A stretch of DNA of 44,932 bases. It comes from Sulfuricaulis sp. (GTDB taxonomy: Bacteria > Pseudomonadota > Gammaproteobacteria > Acidiferrobacterales > Sulfurifustaceae). The DNA is taken from contig JAUSDQ010000345.1 in NCBI GenBank assembly GCA_030650525.1, positions 1-44,932 on the forward strand. The letters are read 5' to 3'. Every line of letters begins with the position of its first letter. Within the stretch, counting starts at the first letter, position 1. Below the pieces are notes generated by a model, which saw only the letters and a program-made list of their open reading frames with translations, did not search any database and was not told the DNA's origin. Below are positions 15,959 to 24,787 of this stretch, one piece after another. The translations under genes were made by a program, and so were the position numbers.

Positions 15959-17134
15959 ATGAAGATACTGACCTTTACCACCCTGTATCCCAACAGCGTC
16001 AAACCGCATCACGGGGTGTTCGTCGAGACACGGCTGCGCCATTTGGTGGCGAGCGGTGCGGTGCAATCCCTGGTGGTGGCGCCGGTTCCCTGGTTTCCCA
16101 CGGCGCATGCCGTTTTTGGACGCTACGGCGTCAATGCGCGGCTCGCGCGGCGCGAGCAGCGCCACGGCTTGACCGTGCTGCACCCGCGTTATCCGGTTAT
16201 CCCAAAAGTCGGCATGATCCTGGCGCCGTTTCTCCTCGCCGCCGCCATGCTCCCAGTGGTACGGCGGATTCTGGCCGAAGGTTATGATTTCGATCTGATC
16301 GATGCGCATTATTTCTATCCTGATGGCGTTGCCGCTGTCATGTTGGCCAGGCATTTCGGTAAACCGGTGGTGGTCACCGCGCGCGGGACGGATATTAATC
16401 TCATTCCACAATACCGCTGGCCGCGCAAGCTGATCTTGTGGGCCGCCAGCCGCGCCACCGGCATCATTGCGGTGTCGCGTGCGCTGAAACAGGCGTTGGT
16501 TCAAATGGCGGTCACAGAAGAAAAGATCACGGTCTTACGCAATGGTGTCGACTTGCAGCTATTCCAACCCATGGACCGTGCGGCGGAGCGGCACCGCTTG
16601 GGTTTGTCCCGCACCACCTTATTGTCCGTGGGCAATCTGATCCGGAGCAAGGGCCATGATGTCGCCATTGAGGCGCTGGTAGACTTGCCCGATGTCGAAC
16701 TCCTTATCATCGGGGATGGCGAGGACGGTCCCGCTCTCGGGTCTTTGGCTCAGGCGTTGGGAGTGGCGAACAGGGTACGTTTCATCGGCCGTGTCCGCCA
16801 GGAAGACCTCAAGGCATACTACACCGCGGCGGATGCGTTGGTGCTGCCCTCGGTGCGTGAGGGTTGGACCAATGTGCTGCTGGAGTCGATGGCCTGCGGC
16901 ACGCCGGTGATCGCGAATCGCGTGGGTGGCACGCCCGAGATAGTGCGCCGGCCCGAGGCCGGCTTGCTGGTCGAGGAAAGAACTCCCGTGGCTTTTTCCC
17001 GGGCGGTGCGTCAACTGATGGAAAATTATCCCGATCGCCGAGCAACGCGTGCTTACGCCGAACAGTTCGACTGGGATGAGACCACGCAAGGGCAAGTGAC
17101 GTTGTTCCAGAGATTATGCCGGCATAACCCATGA
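15959..17134 (+). CDS. Glycosyltransferase family 4
   Basis: Cytoplasmic GT-B transferase of 391 residues. It has the N-terminal MKILTFTTLYPNSVKPHHGVF, HYFYPDGVAAVMLA, ARGTDINLIPQYRW, VLRNGVDLQLFQP, LSVGNLIRSKGHD and the donor-binding VREGWTNVLLESMACGTPV with VGGTPEIV. The similarity is to TuaC/WbaZ-like family 4 enzymes; donor and acceptor are unknown. ATG 15959 is chosen because conserved sequence begins there; an in-frame ATG at 15935 lies inside the repeat element and would add eight residues. No clear ribosome-binding site precedes 15959. The stop overlaps the next start (ATGA). Confidence 0.87.
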   Translation: MKILTFTTLYPNSVKPHHGVFVETRLRHLVASGAVQSLVVAPVPWFPTAHAVFGRYGVNARLARREQRHGLTVLHPRYPVIPKVGMILAPFLLAAAMLPVVRRILAEGYDFDLIDAHYFYPDGVAAVMLARHFGKPVVVTARGTDINLIPQYRWPRKLILWAASRATGIIAVSRALKQALVQMAVTEEKITVLRNGVDLQLFQPMDRAAERHRLGLSRTTLLSVGNLIRSKGHDVAIEALVDLPDVELLIIGDGEDGPALGSLAQALGVANRVRFIGRVRQEDLKAYYTAADALVLPSVREGWTNVLLESMACGTPVIANRVGGTPEIVRRPEAGLLVEERTPVAFSRAVRQLMENYPDRRATRAYAEQFDWDETTQGQVTLFQRLCRHNP

Positions 17135-18315
17135 AGATTCTTTACCATCATCGCATCCGCTCCAAGGATGGCCAGTACGTCCATATCGAGGAGATGACGG
17201 GCGCCCTGCGTAAATTGGGGCACGAAATCGTCATGGCGGGGCCGGCGGCGGTGGAAAAGGAGGAATTTGGCGCCGAAGCCGGGATCGTGGCCATACTCAA
17301 ACGCTATCTTCCACAATTTATTTACGAGTTGCTCGAGTTGGCCTATGCGCTCATGGACTACCGGCGGTTGGTGCGCCTGGTAAAGCAGCATAAGCCCGAC
17401 TGTATGTACGAACGATACAATCTGTTTCTGCCGTCGGGCGTATGGTTGCGGCGCCGATTTAAGTTACCCATGCTGCTTGAGGTGAATGCCCCCTTGTACG
17501 ACGAGCGCAAGAAATACGATGGCATTGCATTAGATCGCCTGGCGCGCTGGACGGAACATTATGCATGGCGCGGGGCCGACTATGTACTGCCAGTGACCCA
17601 GGTGCTTGCCGGTTATATTTTTCGCGCGAAGGTGCCAGAGTCTAAGGTTGTTGTAATACCCAACGGGATCAATCCCGAAAAATTCAGTCGCGTGCTGGAT
17701 ACGGAAAAGGCCAAGGTGGCGCTAGGCCTGGAAGGCCGTTTGGTGCTGGGTTTTGTCGGGTTCATGCGCGAGTGGCATGGCCTTGAGCGCGTCATTGACC
17801 TGCTGGCGCAAGAGGATGATATGAAGCGTCATTTGTTGCTGGTGGGTGACGGTCCGGTGCGAGACAAACTCGTGACGCTTGCGCGATCCCTTGGAATATC
17901 AGACCGTGTAACCATTACCGGTGTGATTGCACGCGACCAAGTCATGAATTACATCGCCGCGTTCGACGTGGCGCTCCAGCCCGAAGTGGTGGAATACGCC
18001 TCACCGCTCAAATTATTCGAGTATCTTGCGCTGGGCTGCGCAATCGTGGCTCCCGACACGCCGAATATTCTGGAAATCCTCAACGATGGCGACAATGCCC
18101 TTTTGTTTCGCCGAGGAGATGTGGCCGCCTTCGCTGCGGCGGTCGAGCGTGTCTGCCGCGATCCAGGCCTGCGCACACATCTGTCCGAGGGCGCGGCTAA
18201 GACGATTGCCCAACGCGGCCTCACCTGGGATACCAACGCCCGGCGCGTTATCAAGTTATTTGAACAACTGGGCGTGAAAAACGCGCATAAATCAGATCGA
18301 GATATGCCAGCATGA
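17131..18315 (+). CDS. Glycosyltransferase family 4
   Basis: Second generic GT4 transferase in the run, 394 residues. MKILYHHRIRSKDGQYVHIEEM opens the acceptor domain. Later motifs are IPNGINPEKFSR, LGFVGFMREWHG, LLVGDGPVRDKL and the donor site SPLKLFEYLALGCAIVAPD, where the usual E-x7-E is partly altered (KLFEYLA). It should extend the repeat unit; the sugar is unknown. It overlaps the previous stop by four bases and its stop overlaps the next start, so the three genes 15959-19619 are translationally coupled. Confidence 0.87.
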   Translation: MKILYHHRIRSKDGQYVHIEEMTGALRKLGHEIVMAGPAAVEKEEFGAEAGIVAILKRYLPQFIYELLELAYALMDYRRLVRLVKQHKPDCMYERYNLFLPSGVWLRRRFKLPMLLEVNAPLYDERKKYDGIALDRLARWTEHYAWRGADYVLPVTQVLAGYIFRAKVPESKVVVIPNGINPEKFSRVLDTEKAKVALGLEGRLVLGFVGFMREWHGLERVIDLLAQEDDMKRHLLLVGDGPVRDKLVTLARSLGISDRVTITGVIARDQVMNYIAAFDVALQPEVVEYASPLKLFEYLALGCAIVAPDTPNILEILNDGDNALLFRRGDVAAFAAAVERVCRDPGLRTHLSEGAAKTIAQRGLTWDTNARRVIKLFEQLGVKNAHKSDRDMPA

Positions 18316-19619
18316 GAGATTATATCCTCGTCGCCATCGTTCTCGGCAGCTTGCCGTTTATACTCCGACGCCCGTTTATCGGTATCCTGTTGTGGTGCAT
18401 CTTCAGTTACATGAACCCGCATCGCTTTACTTACGGGTTTGCCTACGAATTTCCCTTCGCGGCCATTATCGCTGGAGCCACAATCGCCGGCCTGCTTTTC
18501 TCCAAGGAGTCCAAGCGTATTCCGTGGAATTCTCTCACCATCGTGTGGGTCCTGTTCATTCTCTGGATGTGTCTAACGACTTTGTTTGCGCTCATTCCGC
18601 AGGATGCCTATACGGAATGGGAACGTTCCATGAAAATTCAGCTGATGACTTTTATCACCATTATTCTGATGACGACGCGTGCTCGGCTGAATGCCCTGGT
18701 GTGGGCGATAGTTGTGTCGCTTGGTTTTTTCGGCATCAAAGGCGGGGTTTTCACCCTTCATACCGGAGGTCAAGACATGGTATGGGGGCCACCCGGAAGT
18801 TTTATCGAGGGCAACAATTCCCTGGGCTTGGCACTGGTCATGGCACTGCCGCTGATGCGCTATCTGCAATTAAACACAGCAAGTTTCCTGGTTCGTTATG
18901 GAATCAGCGCGGTAATGGTGCTGACCGTGTTATCCATTTTTGCTTCTTACTCACGTGGTGCGATTTTGGCCGTGGCAGCGATGGGCCTGTTTCTGTTGTT
19001 CAAGAGTCGTAAGAAGGGACCCATTATCCTGATGGCACTGGTGGCTGTACCGCTCATGCTGTCGTTCATGCCGGAAGAGTGGTTCGAGCGACTGCACACG
19101 ATAAAAACATATGAGCAGGATGCCTCGGCCTTGGGCCGAATTAATGCCTGGTGGTTTGCGTTCAATGTCGCCGTCGAAAGACCGCTTGTCGGTGGCGGTT
19201 TCGAGGTATTTGATCCGGAATTGTTCCAACGTTACGCGCCAGTGCCGGATGATTTTCATGACGCCCACAGTATTTATTTTCAGGTTTTGGGTGAACATGG
19301 ATTTGTCGGACTTATTTTGTTTATGTTGCTCGGGTGGTTGTCGTTCCGATCCGCTGCCTGGGTTATCCGTCATACCAAAGAGATTGCCGAGCTGACGTGG
19401 GCAAGAGACCTGGCTTCCATGATTCAGGTCAGCCTCATCGGTTATGCCGTCGGTGGGGCGTTCCTGGGCCTGGCGTATTTCGATCTTTATTACCACTTGG
19501 TGGCGATCGCGTTGCTCATACGGGCCTATGTGTCCCGAGAAATTCTAGCTGGTGAGGCCTCGTTTCGTCCTCCAGGGGAAAAACGGGCGCTCCATGAAAT
19601 AGAAAGAGAGGGTGGTTGA
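18312..19619 (+). CDS. Putative O-glycosylation ligase / Wzy-like polymerase, exosortase A-associated
   Basis: Polytopic membrane protein of 435 residues, TIGR03097 type, with an N-terminal DUF5935-like region (MRDYILVAIVLGSLPFILRR, CIFSYMNPHRFTYGFAY) followed by an O-antigen ligase (Wzy_C) core. About ten hydrophobic segments are visible. The large periplasmic loop holds GGGFEVFDPELFQRYAP and the His in DAHSIYFQVLGEHGF, typical of the WaaL/PglL superfamily. It should act on lipid-linked glycans on the periplasmic side, as ligase or polymerase. Its presence suggests protein O-glycosylation or chain polymerisation. It overlaps the preceding gene by four bases. Confidence 0.88.
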   Translation: MRDYILVAIVLGSLPFILRRPFIGILLWCIFSYMNPHRFTYGFAYEFPFAAIIAGATIAGLLFSKESKRIPWNSLTIVWVLFILWMCLTTLFALIPQDAYTEWERSMKIQLMTFITIILMTTRARLNALVWAIVVSLGFFGIKGGVFTLHTGGQDMVWGPPGSFIEGNNSLGLALVMALPLMRYLQLNTASFLVRYGISAVMVLTVLSIFASYSRGAILAVAAMGLFLLFKSRKKGPIILMALVAVPLMLSFMPEEWFERLHTIKTYEQDASALGRINAWWFAFNVAVERPLVGGGFEVFDPELFQRYAPVPDDFHDAHSIYFQVLGEHGFVGLILFMLLGWLSFRSAAWVIRHTKEIAELTWARDLASMIQVSLIGYAVGGAFLGLAYFDLYYHLVAIALLIRAYVSREILAGEASFRPPGEKRALHEIEREGG

Positions 19620-19638
19620 CGCCACCTTGGGTTTATAA

Positions 19639-20610
19639 ATGACGACATCCTTGTGGCGATTAATGGGAAACCTGCTCGCGCCGGGAGCACAGCGCGGGCG
19701 CCTTTCCATTCTGATTTACCACCGGGTATTGCCGCAACCCGACCCGATGTTCCCGGAGGACATCGACGCCAAGGGGTTTGAGCAACAGCTAAGCGCGCTA
19801 TCCCGCTTTTTCAATGTGTTGCCCTTGGAGGATGCCGTTAAGCGCCTGCAAAGCGGTTCGTTGCCACCGCGCGCGGTGTGCATTACCTTCGATGACGGTT
19901 ATGCCGATAACGCGGAGATCGCGCTGCCGATTCTGCGCCGTTCAGGATTGCACGCGACTTTTTTCATTGCCACGGGATTTCTTGACGGTGGACGTATGTG
20001 GAATGATTCCATCATTGAGTCGGTGCGTCAGGCGCGTGGCCACGAACTCGATCTGTCCGAATTGGGCTTGGGTAAATATCCGATTGCCACGGTGGCCCAA
20101 CGGGGCGCCACGGCGGTTGCTTTGGTTGCCCAGCTAAAGTATTTGCCGCTGGCGCAGCGCCTGGAGCAAGTTGCGAAAGTGGTGCAACATATAGCGGTAC
20201 CGTTGCCCAACGACCTCATGCTGCGCGCCGGCCAGGTCCGCGCGTTGCATAATGCCGGCATGGCCATTGGCGGCCACACAGTAAATCACCCCATACTGGC
20301 GGCGACCGATCCAACCGAGGCGCGTGCTGAAATAGCCGCCGGTAAAGAATCGCTGGAAGGGATCATCGGCGGACGTGTCGCGCTTTTCGCGTACCCCAAT
20401 GGCAGGCCTGAGCACGACTACCACGGCGTGCATGTCCAGATGGTCAAGGATATCGGTTTTACCGCCGCCGTCTCGACCGCCGCCGGCGCCGCGCGGGCGG
20501 AGAGCGATCGCTTTCAGTTGCCGCGGTATTCGCCGTGGGACAGGACGTTGCCGCGCTTTACCCTCAGGTTACTCAAGAATTTCCATGCACCTGCGGAGGT
20601 CGTGGCCTGA
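19639..20610 (+). CDS. Polysaccharide deacetylase (CE4)
   Basis: CE4 NodB-fold protein of 323 residues. The first metal motif ITFDDGYADN, the His motif IGGHTVNHPIL and the later LFAYPNGRPEHDY are intact, so it looks catalytically competent. No clear signal peptide was seen, although a short N-terminal hydrophobic stretch exists. It would remove N- or O-acetyl groups from the polysaccharide. It starts 19 bases after the ligase gene and is the last gene of the plus-strand run; it ends convergent with the minus-strand gene at 20644. Confidence 0.87.
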   Translation: MTTSLWRLMGNLLAPGAQRGRLSILIYHRVLPQPDPMFPEDIDAKGFEQQLSALSRFFNVLPLEDAVKRLQSGSLPPRAVCITFDDGYADNAEIALPILRRSGLHATFFIATGFLDGGRMWNDSIIESVRQARGHELDLSELGLGKYPIATVAQRGATAVALVAQLKYLPLAQRLEQVAKVVQHIAVPLPNDLMLRAGQVRALHNAGMAIGGHTVNHPILAATDPTEARAEIAAGKESLEGIIGGRVALFAYPNGRPEHDYHGVHVQMVKDIGFTAAVSTAAGAARAESDRFQLPRYSPWDRTLPRFTLRLLKNFHAPAEVVA

Positions 20611-20643
20611 GGGCGCATCGGCAACCATGACAGGCTATGCGCA

Positions 20644-22518
20644 TTAGCGTGGCAGCGACACCGGAGCGTGTTCCTGCAACCACAGCTCCAGCAGGAGGAT
20701 TGTCCAAATCATGCTGCCGTAAAATCCGGCGTGGTCCGTTTGATGCGATTTGATCAATTGGTCGATGTAATCGGGACGGAAATAACCACGGGCGGCGTGC
20801 TGGCGCAGGTTGTCGTAAACTAATTCCTGCAGCCGGGGCGAGTTCCTGAGCCATTCGCCGAAGGGAAGACCGAATCCGTGCTTGCTTTTGGCGATGATCG
20901 ATGCCGGCAGAAAGTTCTTGAGTGCCCGTTTGAAGAAATAGCGCAGTTGGTATCTCTTGATCTTGAGATGGGACGGGACCTGAGTCGAAAAATCGATCAG
21001 CTCATCGTCAAGCATGGGGTAGCGTACCTCGATGCCGGCGAGCGCGCACATGCGGTTCACCTTGCGTAAATCATTGTCGGCGAGCGTGAATTTCCAATCC
21101 AGGTACAGCATGGAATTCAGCGAAGAACAGGCGCCAGCCCGGGAATAGGCATCGCGCATCATGGCCACCGGTTGTTCGGCATCGATCGATTTCAGAAAAT
21201 CGCGCTCGAAAATATCGGTGAGCGGGACCATGTGCAGCATGTTGTACGTTTCGAGCCGTTCCGGGAGCGGGACGCGGGCTTGTTTGATATAACTGCCGAG
21301 CTTGCGCAGCGGCGGGATGGACTGGCCGCCGGGAAAGGAAAATGCCAGGAGGTCGAGGATGTATTTGCGCAAAGCTTTTGGCACCTGTGAGTAATGCTCG
21401 AAAATCTGTTGCTTGACGTAACGCTCGTTTCCGCCAAAAAGTTCATCGCCACCGTCACCGGCCAGCATGGTGTCAATCCCATCGCGCTTCGCCGCCAAGG
21501 CGCAGTAATAAACCGGCAGGGCGGATGAGTTTCCGAATGGTTCGTCGTAAGCCTGGGCGATCAGCGGGATGGCGTCCTCGACGTCTTGCGGCGTTACGTA
21601 GTATTCGTGCGCGTTCAGTCCGAAGTGCCGTGCGGCAATGCGCGCGTATTCCATTTCATCGTAGCCCTTTACATCGAAACCGATGGTGTATGTGTTGACG
21701 GGTGACTGGCAAATTCCCGAAAAAACGCCGGATACGGTCGTGCTATCGATTCCCCCGCTCAAAAACGCTCCGGCATGACAATCGGGGGCGCTACGCGTCA
21801 CGGCATTTTTCAACGTTTTTCCCAGCACATCGCTGAGTTCATGAAAACTGGCTGCCGTGGTTTCCTGAAAAGTCGGAAGCCAATGATAGCCGGTGGTGAC
21901 TTGCCCGCGCTTAAAGTGGAGAAACTGAGCAGGTTCGAGTTTTTTCTGTTCAGCGTAGATCGTGCGCGGGCTGGGCACCATGTTGTAGTAGATATAATCA
22001 AAAATGGCTTGCGGATCTAAAGTTGATCCGACTGCGGGATGAGCCCGGACGCAATCGGTGCTGGATCCAAACGCCAGCAGGCCGGCGGTAACGGCATAGG
22101 ACATGGGGTGTGTGCCCATCCTATCGACCGCGAGCAAGACCTCATTCTGGTTCTCGCGCAAGACGGCGATGGCATATGAGCCCCTGAGAAATTTGAGTAC
22201 ATCGACGCCCTTCCGCTCAAAGCCGTCGGCGAGGGTTTTCGCCTGACCATGCTGCCGTGCCAGCCGCTCCCATTCCTGATCTGACCAGTAGGGCGTGCCC
22301 GCCACCACTGCCAGCAGATCTCCATTTTGGTATATGTCCGCGGAATCGTCGCTTGACGTGGCTGCGAGCGCACCATGCCGGCCCCCCCGCGAATGAATAT
22401 GTTTCCCGGTGCAGCGGGTGAGCGGAGCGGCCATGGCCTCGAGCCAATGATGTTGTTCGGCTTGAATGGGCTGCGAACCCAGCCAGCCACAGAGTCCACT
22501 CATGTGGTTATTTTTCAT
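20644..22518 (-). CDS. Asparagine-synthase-like amidotransferase 2 with degenerate glutaminase domain
   Basis: Protein of about 624 residues. The C-terminal synthetase domain is intact: FLSGGIDSTTVSGVF, YDEPFGNSSALP and MLAGDGGDELFGG. The N-terminal domain starts MKNNHMSGLCGWLG, so the Cys is not residue 2. The usual RGPD, NGEIYN and SDTE motifs are replaced (HSRGGRHG, VVAGTPYWSD, AKTLADG). Glutamine hydrolysis therefore seems lost and another amine donor is inferred. Start choice: ATG 22518 has GGTGAG seven bases upstream, while ATG 22503 (MSGLCGWLG) would follow the upstream stop but lacks a site. It is coupled to the uncharacterised gene upstream. Function is presumably amide formation on the polysaccharide or its precursor. 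Confidence 0.8.
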   Translation of the reverse strand: MKNNHMSGLCGWLGSQPIQAEQHHWLEAMAAPLTRCTGKHIHSRGGRHGALAATSSDDSADIYQNGDLLAVVAGTPYWSDQEWERLARQHGQAKTLADGFERKGVDVLKFLRGSYAIAVLRENQNEVLLAVDRMGTHPMSYAVTAGLLAFGSSTDCVRAHPAVGSTLDPQAIFDYIYYNMVPSPRTIYAEQKKLEPAQFLHFKRGQVTTGYHWLPTFQETTAASFHELSDVLGKTLKNAVTRSAPDCHAGAFLSGGIDSTTVSGVFSGICQSPVNTYTIGFDVKGYDEMEYARIAARHFGLNAHEYYVTPQDVEDAIPLIAQAYDEPFGNSSALPVYYCALAAKRDGIDTMLAGDGGDELFGGNERYVKQQIFEHYSQVPKALRKYILDLLAFSFPGGQSIPPLRKLGSYIKQARVPLPERLETYNMLHMVPLTDIFERDFLKSIDAEQPVAMMRDAYSRAGACSSLNSMLYLDWKFTLADNDLRKVNRMCALAGIEVRYPMLDDELIDFSTQVPSHLKIKRYQLRYFFKRALKNFLPASIIAKSKHGFGLPFGEWLRNSPRLQELVYDNLRQHAARGYFRPDYIDQLIKSHQTDHAGFYGSMIWTILLLELWLQEHAPVSLPR

Positions 22519-23533
22519 TAGTGGTCTCACCCATCACATCCTTGGTGGCCCGATGCCATGCTAGGAAGGCTGCACGCGACCAGAGCATGACATAACCGGT
22601 GGGCCGGTATTTTCCGGCCTTATACAGCTCAGTTCGCCGCCGCGATAGCCATAAGGCGTCCTGTACCGTCGAGCCCTCCTCACCGACAGTGAGCAAGATG
22701 GCGCCGTGTGCAATCGGGATTTTGCCGATGAAATCGAGTTCGGGGCTAATCGTCGAGAGGGCTGGATCAAACCACCAGCCACTTGCCATATAACCCTTCA
22801 CTTCTGGATTCGATTGCAGCAGCTCAGCCACATTAAGATAAAATCGGCGGTAGCCTTCGGCGTTGAAGTCGGTAATCAGGCGTCGATCCCAATGCGACTC
22901 GTAAAGCGGTTTAAATCCGTGCATCTTCTGACCGATGTAGCGGGCGCTACGGATGAACTGTCGCAGCCCCCGTTTTAGAAGGAGACGCCTGGGGAGCCCG
23001 GCCTGCCAGTCCACGAGTTCGGCGCCGCAAGGAATGAGTTTGCCGCGGCATATGGCCAAGTCCTTGGCGAACAAGTCATTCGTATGATCGAAATAGCCTG
23101 GCCGGCCTTTCTCGGCGATTCCCAGGATACGCTGTAACGTTTGCGCACAGCAGTCTCTGACCCGCACAGGTAAGGTCTGAAACGCAGCGCGGTCGGAAAA
23201 TCCCGCCACAAGTTGCGCGATGACCAATCTGTGGTAAAGCTCGATCCCGTCTCGGCCCCAGCGTTGCTCTATTGAGCTGCATATCTCTCTCGCCGTCGGC
23301 GGTATCGAGCGGTACCTGGAGTAGGGGGGTGCATGCTCCCACGCGTCGATATAAGCACCGACGGAATGAACAGCCAGCATGTGCGCATGATCGTGTTTGA
23401 TGGTCGTAATAAGATCGCCACGTAAGATCTCGGCCCGTGTCCGTAAATTGTCCGGCCAGGTTGTATCCGGCACGGGATTATCGCTTTTCGAGCGAACGCT
23501 GACGGAAACAGATCGGTGGATTGTACTGTTCAA
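22508..23533 (-). CDS. Uncharacterised protein paired with amidotransferase 2
   Basis: About 341 residues, not recognised. No signal peptide or membrane segment; mostly polar with many Arg, Trp and Tyr. Segments such as WGRDGIELYHRLVIAQLV, FNAEGYRRFYLNVAELLQSN, KGYMASGWWFDPALS and YRPTGYVMLWSRAAFLAWHR look like a folded cytoplasmic enzyme domain. It overlaps the start region of the amidotransferase gene, so the two are likely translated together. The leftmost start is a TTG at 23533 with no ribosome-binding site; the first in-frame ATG (near 23383, MLAVHSVGAY) would shorten it by 50 residues, so the start is uncertain. A role as amine donor enzyme or partner subunit is speculation from context. 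Confidence 0.65.
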   Translation of the reverse strand: MNSTIHRSVSVSVRSKSDNPVPDTTWPDNLRTRAEILRGDLITTIKHDHAHMLAVHSVGAYIDAWEHAPPYSRYRSIPPTAREICSSIEQRWGRDGIELYHRLVIAQLVAGFSDRAAFQTLPVRVRDCCAQTLQRILGIAEKGRPGYFDHTNDLFAKDLAICRGKLIPCGAELVDWQAGLPRRLLLKRGLRQFIRSARYIGQKMHGFKPLYESHWDRRLITDFNAEGYRRFYLNVAELLQSNPEVKGYMASGWWFDPALSTISPELDFIGKIPIAHGAILLTVGEEGSTVQDALWLSRRRTELYKAGKYRPTGYVMLWSRAAFLAWHRATKDVMGETTNEK

Positions 23534-23718
23534 TTCGCGGACGTGGTGCAGTTGAGCACACTCGTGGAAGGGTTGTGTGGAAGCGTTTATTCACGGATAT
23601 GTAGAATTATTTCGAAATGGGATAACTGTGGTATCAATGGTTTTTCGGAATGACCCGAACAAGGATTTCTACAGTTGGGAGATGCCCGACAGCTTGTCCG
23701 GTATGCCCTGATCCGAAA

Positions 23719-24402
23719 TTATTTATTTTTCCATGCGTTGGCTTTCGTTAGTTTGTCCCGCAACTCGGGTAATTGCTGTCCAAGTCTGTATGCTATTTCG
23801 GCGTGGTACATGGCTTTCACGTTATTTTTCATGTCGAAATACAGCAAACCCAGGTAATAATGCAGGTCGGCCGATTTGGGATCTAGTTTTTCCGCTTCAG
23901 TGTACGTCTTGAGCGCCTCGTTTAGTCTGCCTTCCTTGTGTTGATATCTGCCGTAAAGAACCCGAGTGGCGGCATGCTGAGGACGGAACTCAATCGCTGT
24001 TTCGAAATAATAATCGGCGGTTTTTTCCTGCCAAGCGCCTTTTTCCAGTTCAACGGCTAGATCCGTCACGTTTCTTTTTACCGCCTTTTTCGCGCATGGA
24101 CTAGTACTGCCGCCTGCTTCCAAATACTCGACCATGGCCATGAGGGCGCCAGGGTGGTTTGGAAAAGCCCTGAGGGTATAATCCAGATCCCCCCAGTATG
24201 AACAGATTTCTCCCCGCCTTAACCGATTTTTAGTAACAGCGCCGAAATGTGCCCGTTCGACAAGCGGTAACGCGTTATGTGGGGTATTCTTTAAGTCATA
24301 ATAATCGAACGGCCCAAATTGGCCATAATCTGCGGCAGAAACCGGAGACGACAGAGATAGGAGATAGGTTACGAACAGGAAAGCTTGGAATGATCTATTC
24401 AT
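23719..24402 (-). CDS. Periplasmic TPR-repeat protein
   Basis: Exported protein of 227 residues. ATG 24402 gives a signal peptide MNRSFQAFLFVTYLLSLSSP ending at about VSA-ADYG; earlier in-frame codons add a polar extension and are unlikely. Residues about 120-215 carry at least two TPR units (AATRVLYGRYQHKEGRLNEA, then SADLHYYLGLLYFDMKNNVK), with a third less clear one before. Cysteines in GEICSYWG and TSPCAKK may form a disulfide. TPR proteins act as scaffolds in polysaccharide export and in XrtA loci; a similar role is inferred. Its promoter should lie in the divergent region up to 24787. Confidence 0.75.
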   Translation of the reverse strand: MNRSFQAFLFVTYLLSLSSPVSAADYGQFGPFDYYDLKNTPHNALPLVERAHFGAVTKNRLRRGEICSYWGDLDYTLRAFPNHPGALMAMVEYLEAGGSTSPCAKKAVKRNVTDLAVELEKGAWQEKTADYYFETAIEFRPQHAATRVLYGRYQHKEGRLNEALKTYTEAEKLDPKSADLHYYLGLLYFDMKNNVKAMYHAEIAYRLGQQLPELRDKLTKANAWKNK

Positions 24403-24787
24403 ATTGGATTGCCGATAGTGCCCGAAAGATGATGTTTCTCCGCCCATACGCTTAAGTACTTCGAGTTAGATGCCGTGAAATAGTAAACCTAATTTCACCG
24501 CTAAGGACGAGTTACGCGTCCTGTAAAGATATCTGCCCTGGGGCGCAGTTATGCAGGCGCTTAGCATAACAGAGCGCCGGATAGAGCTGTAGACGTATCT
24601 GTGATTTCCCCCTGATGCAGGCCTTTATTCGAAGTAAATGTGTCGAATCCCCGCCTTTCATCAGCCTTTATTCCGCATCGGTCAGTTTTTTTATTTATCG
24701 CGAAAATTATCGTGTAATCTTATTTCACAAAGACGCAGACGAGAAAATTGGTATCCCTAACTCGCCAAACACGGTTTTCGTATAGCC
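24403..24787. other. Divergent intergenic region with two hairpins
   Basis: About 385 bases between a minus-strand TPR gene and a plus-strand lipoprotein gene. It contains a hairpin AGGACG/CGTCCT (24504-24522), a longer structured repeat (24542-24578), an AT-rich stretch at about 24685-24725 that could hold a promoter, and a short CACAAAGACGCAGA segment at about 24726-24739. No gene was seen. Confidence 0.45.
24542..24578. repeat. Imperfect inverted repeat in the divergent region
   Basis: GGCGC (24542-24546) pairs with GCGCC (24574-24578), and GTTATGC (24548-24554) pairs with GCATAAC (24564-24570), separated by a small internal bulge and a nine-base loop. As DNA it could be a protein-binding site; as RNA it would form a 12-pair hairpin in the leader of the TPR gene. 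Neither is proven. Confidence 0.45.
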
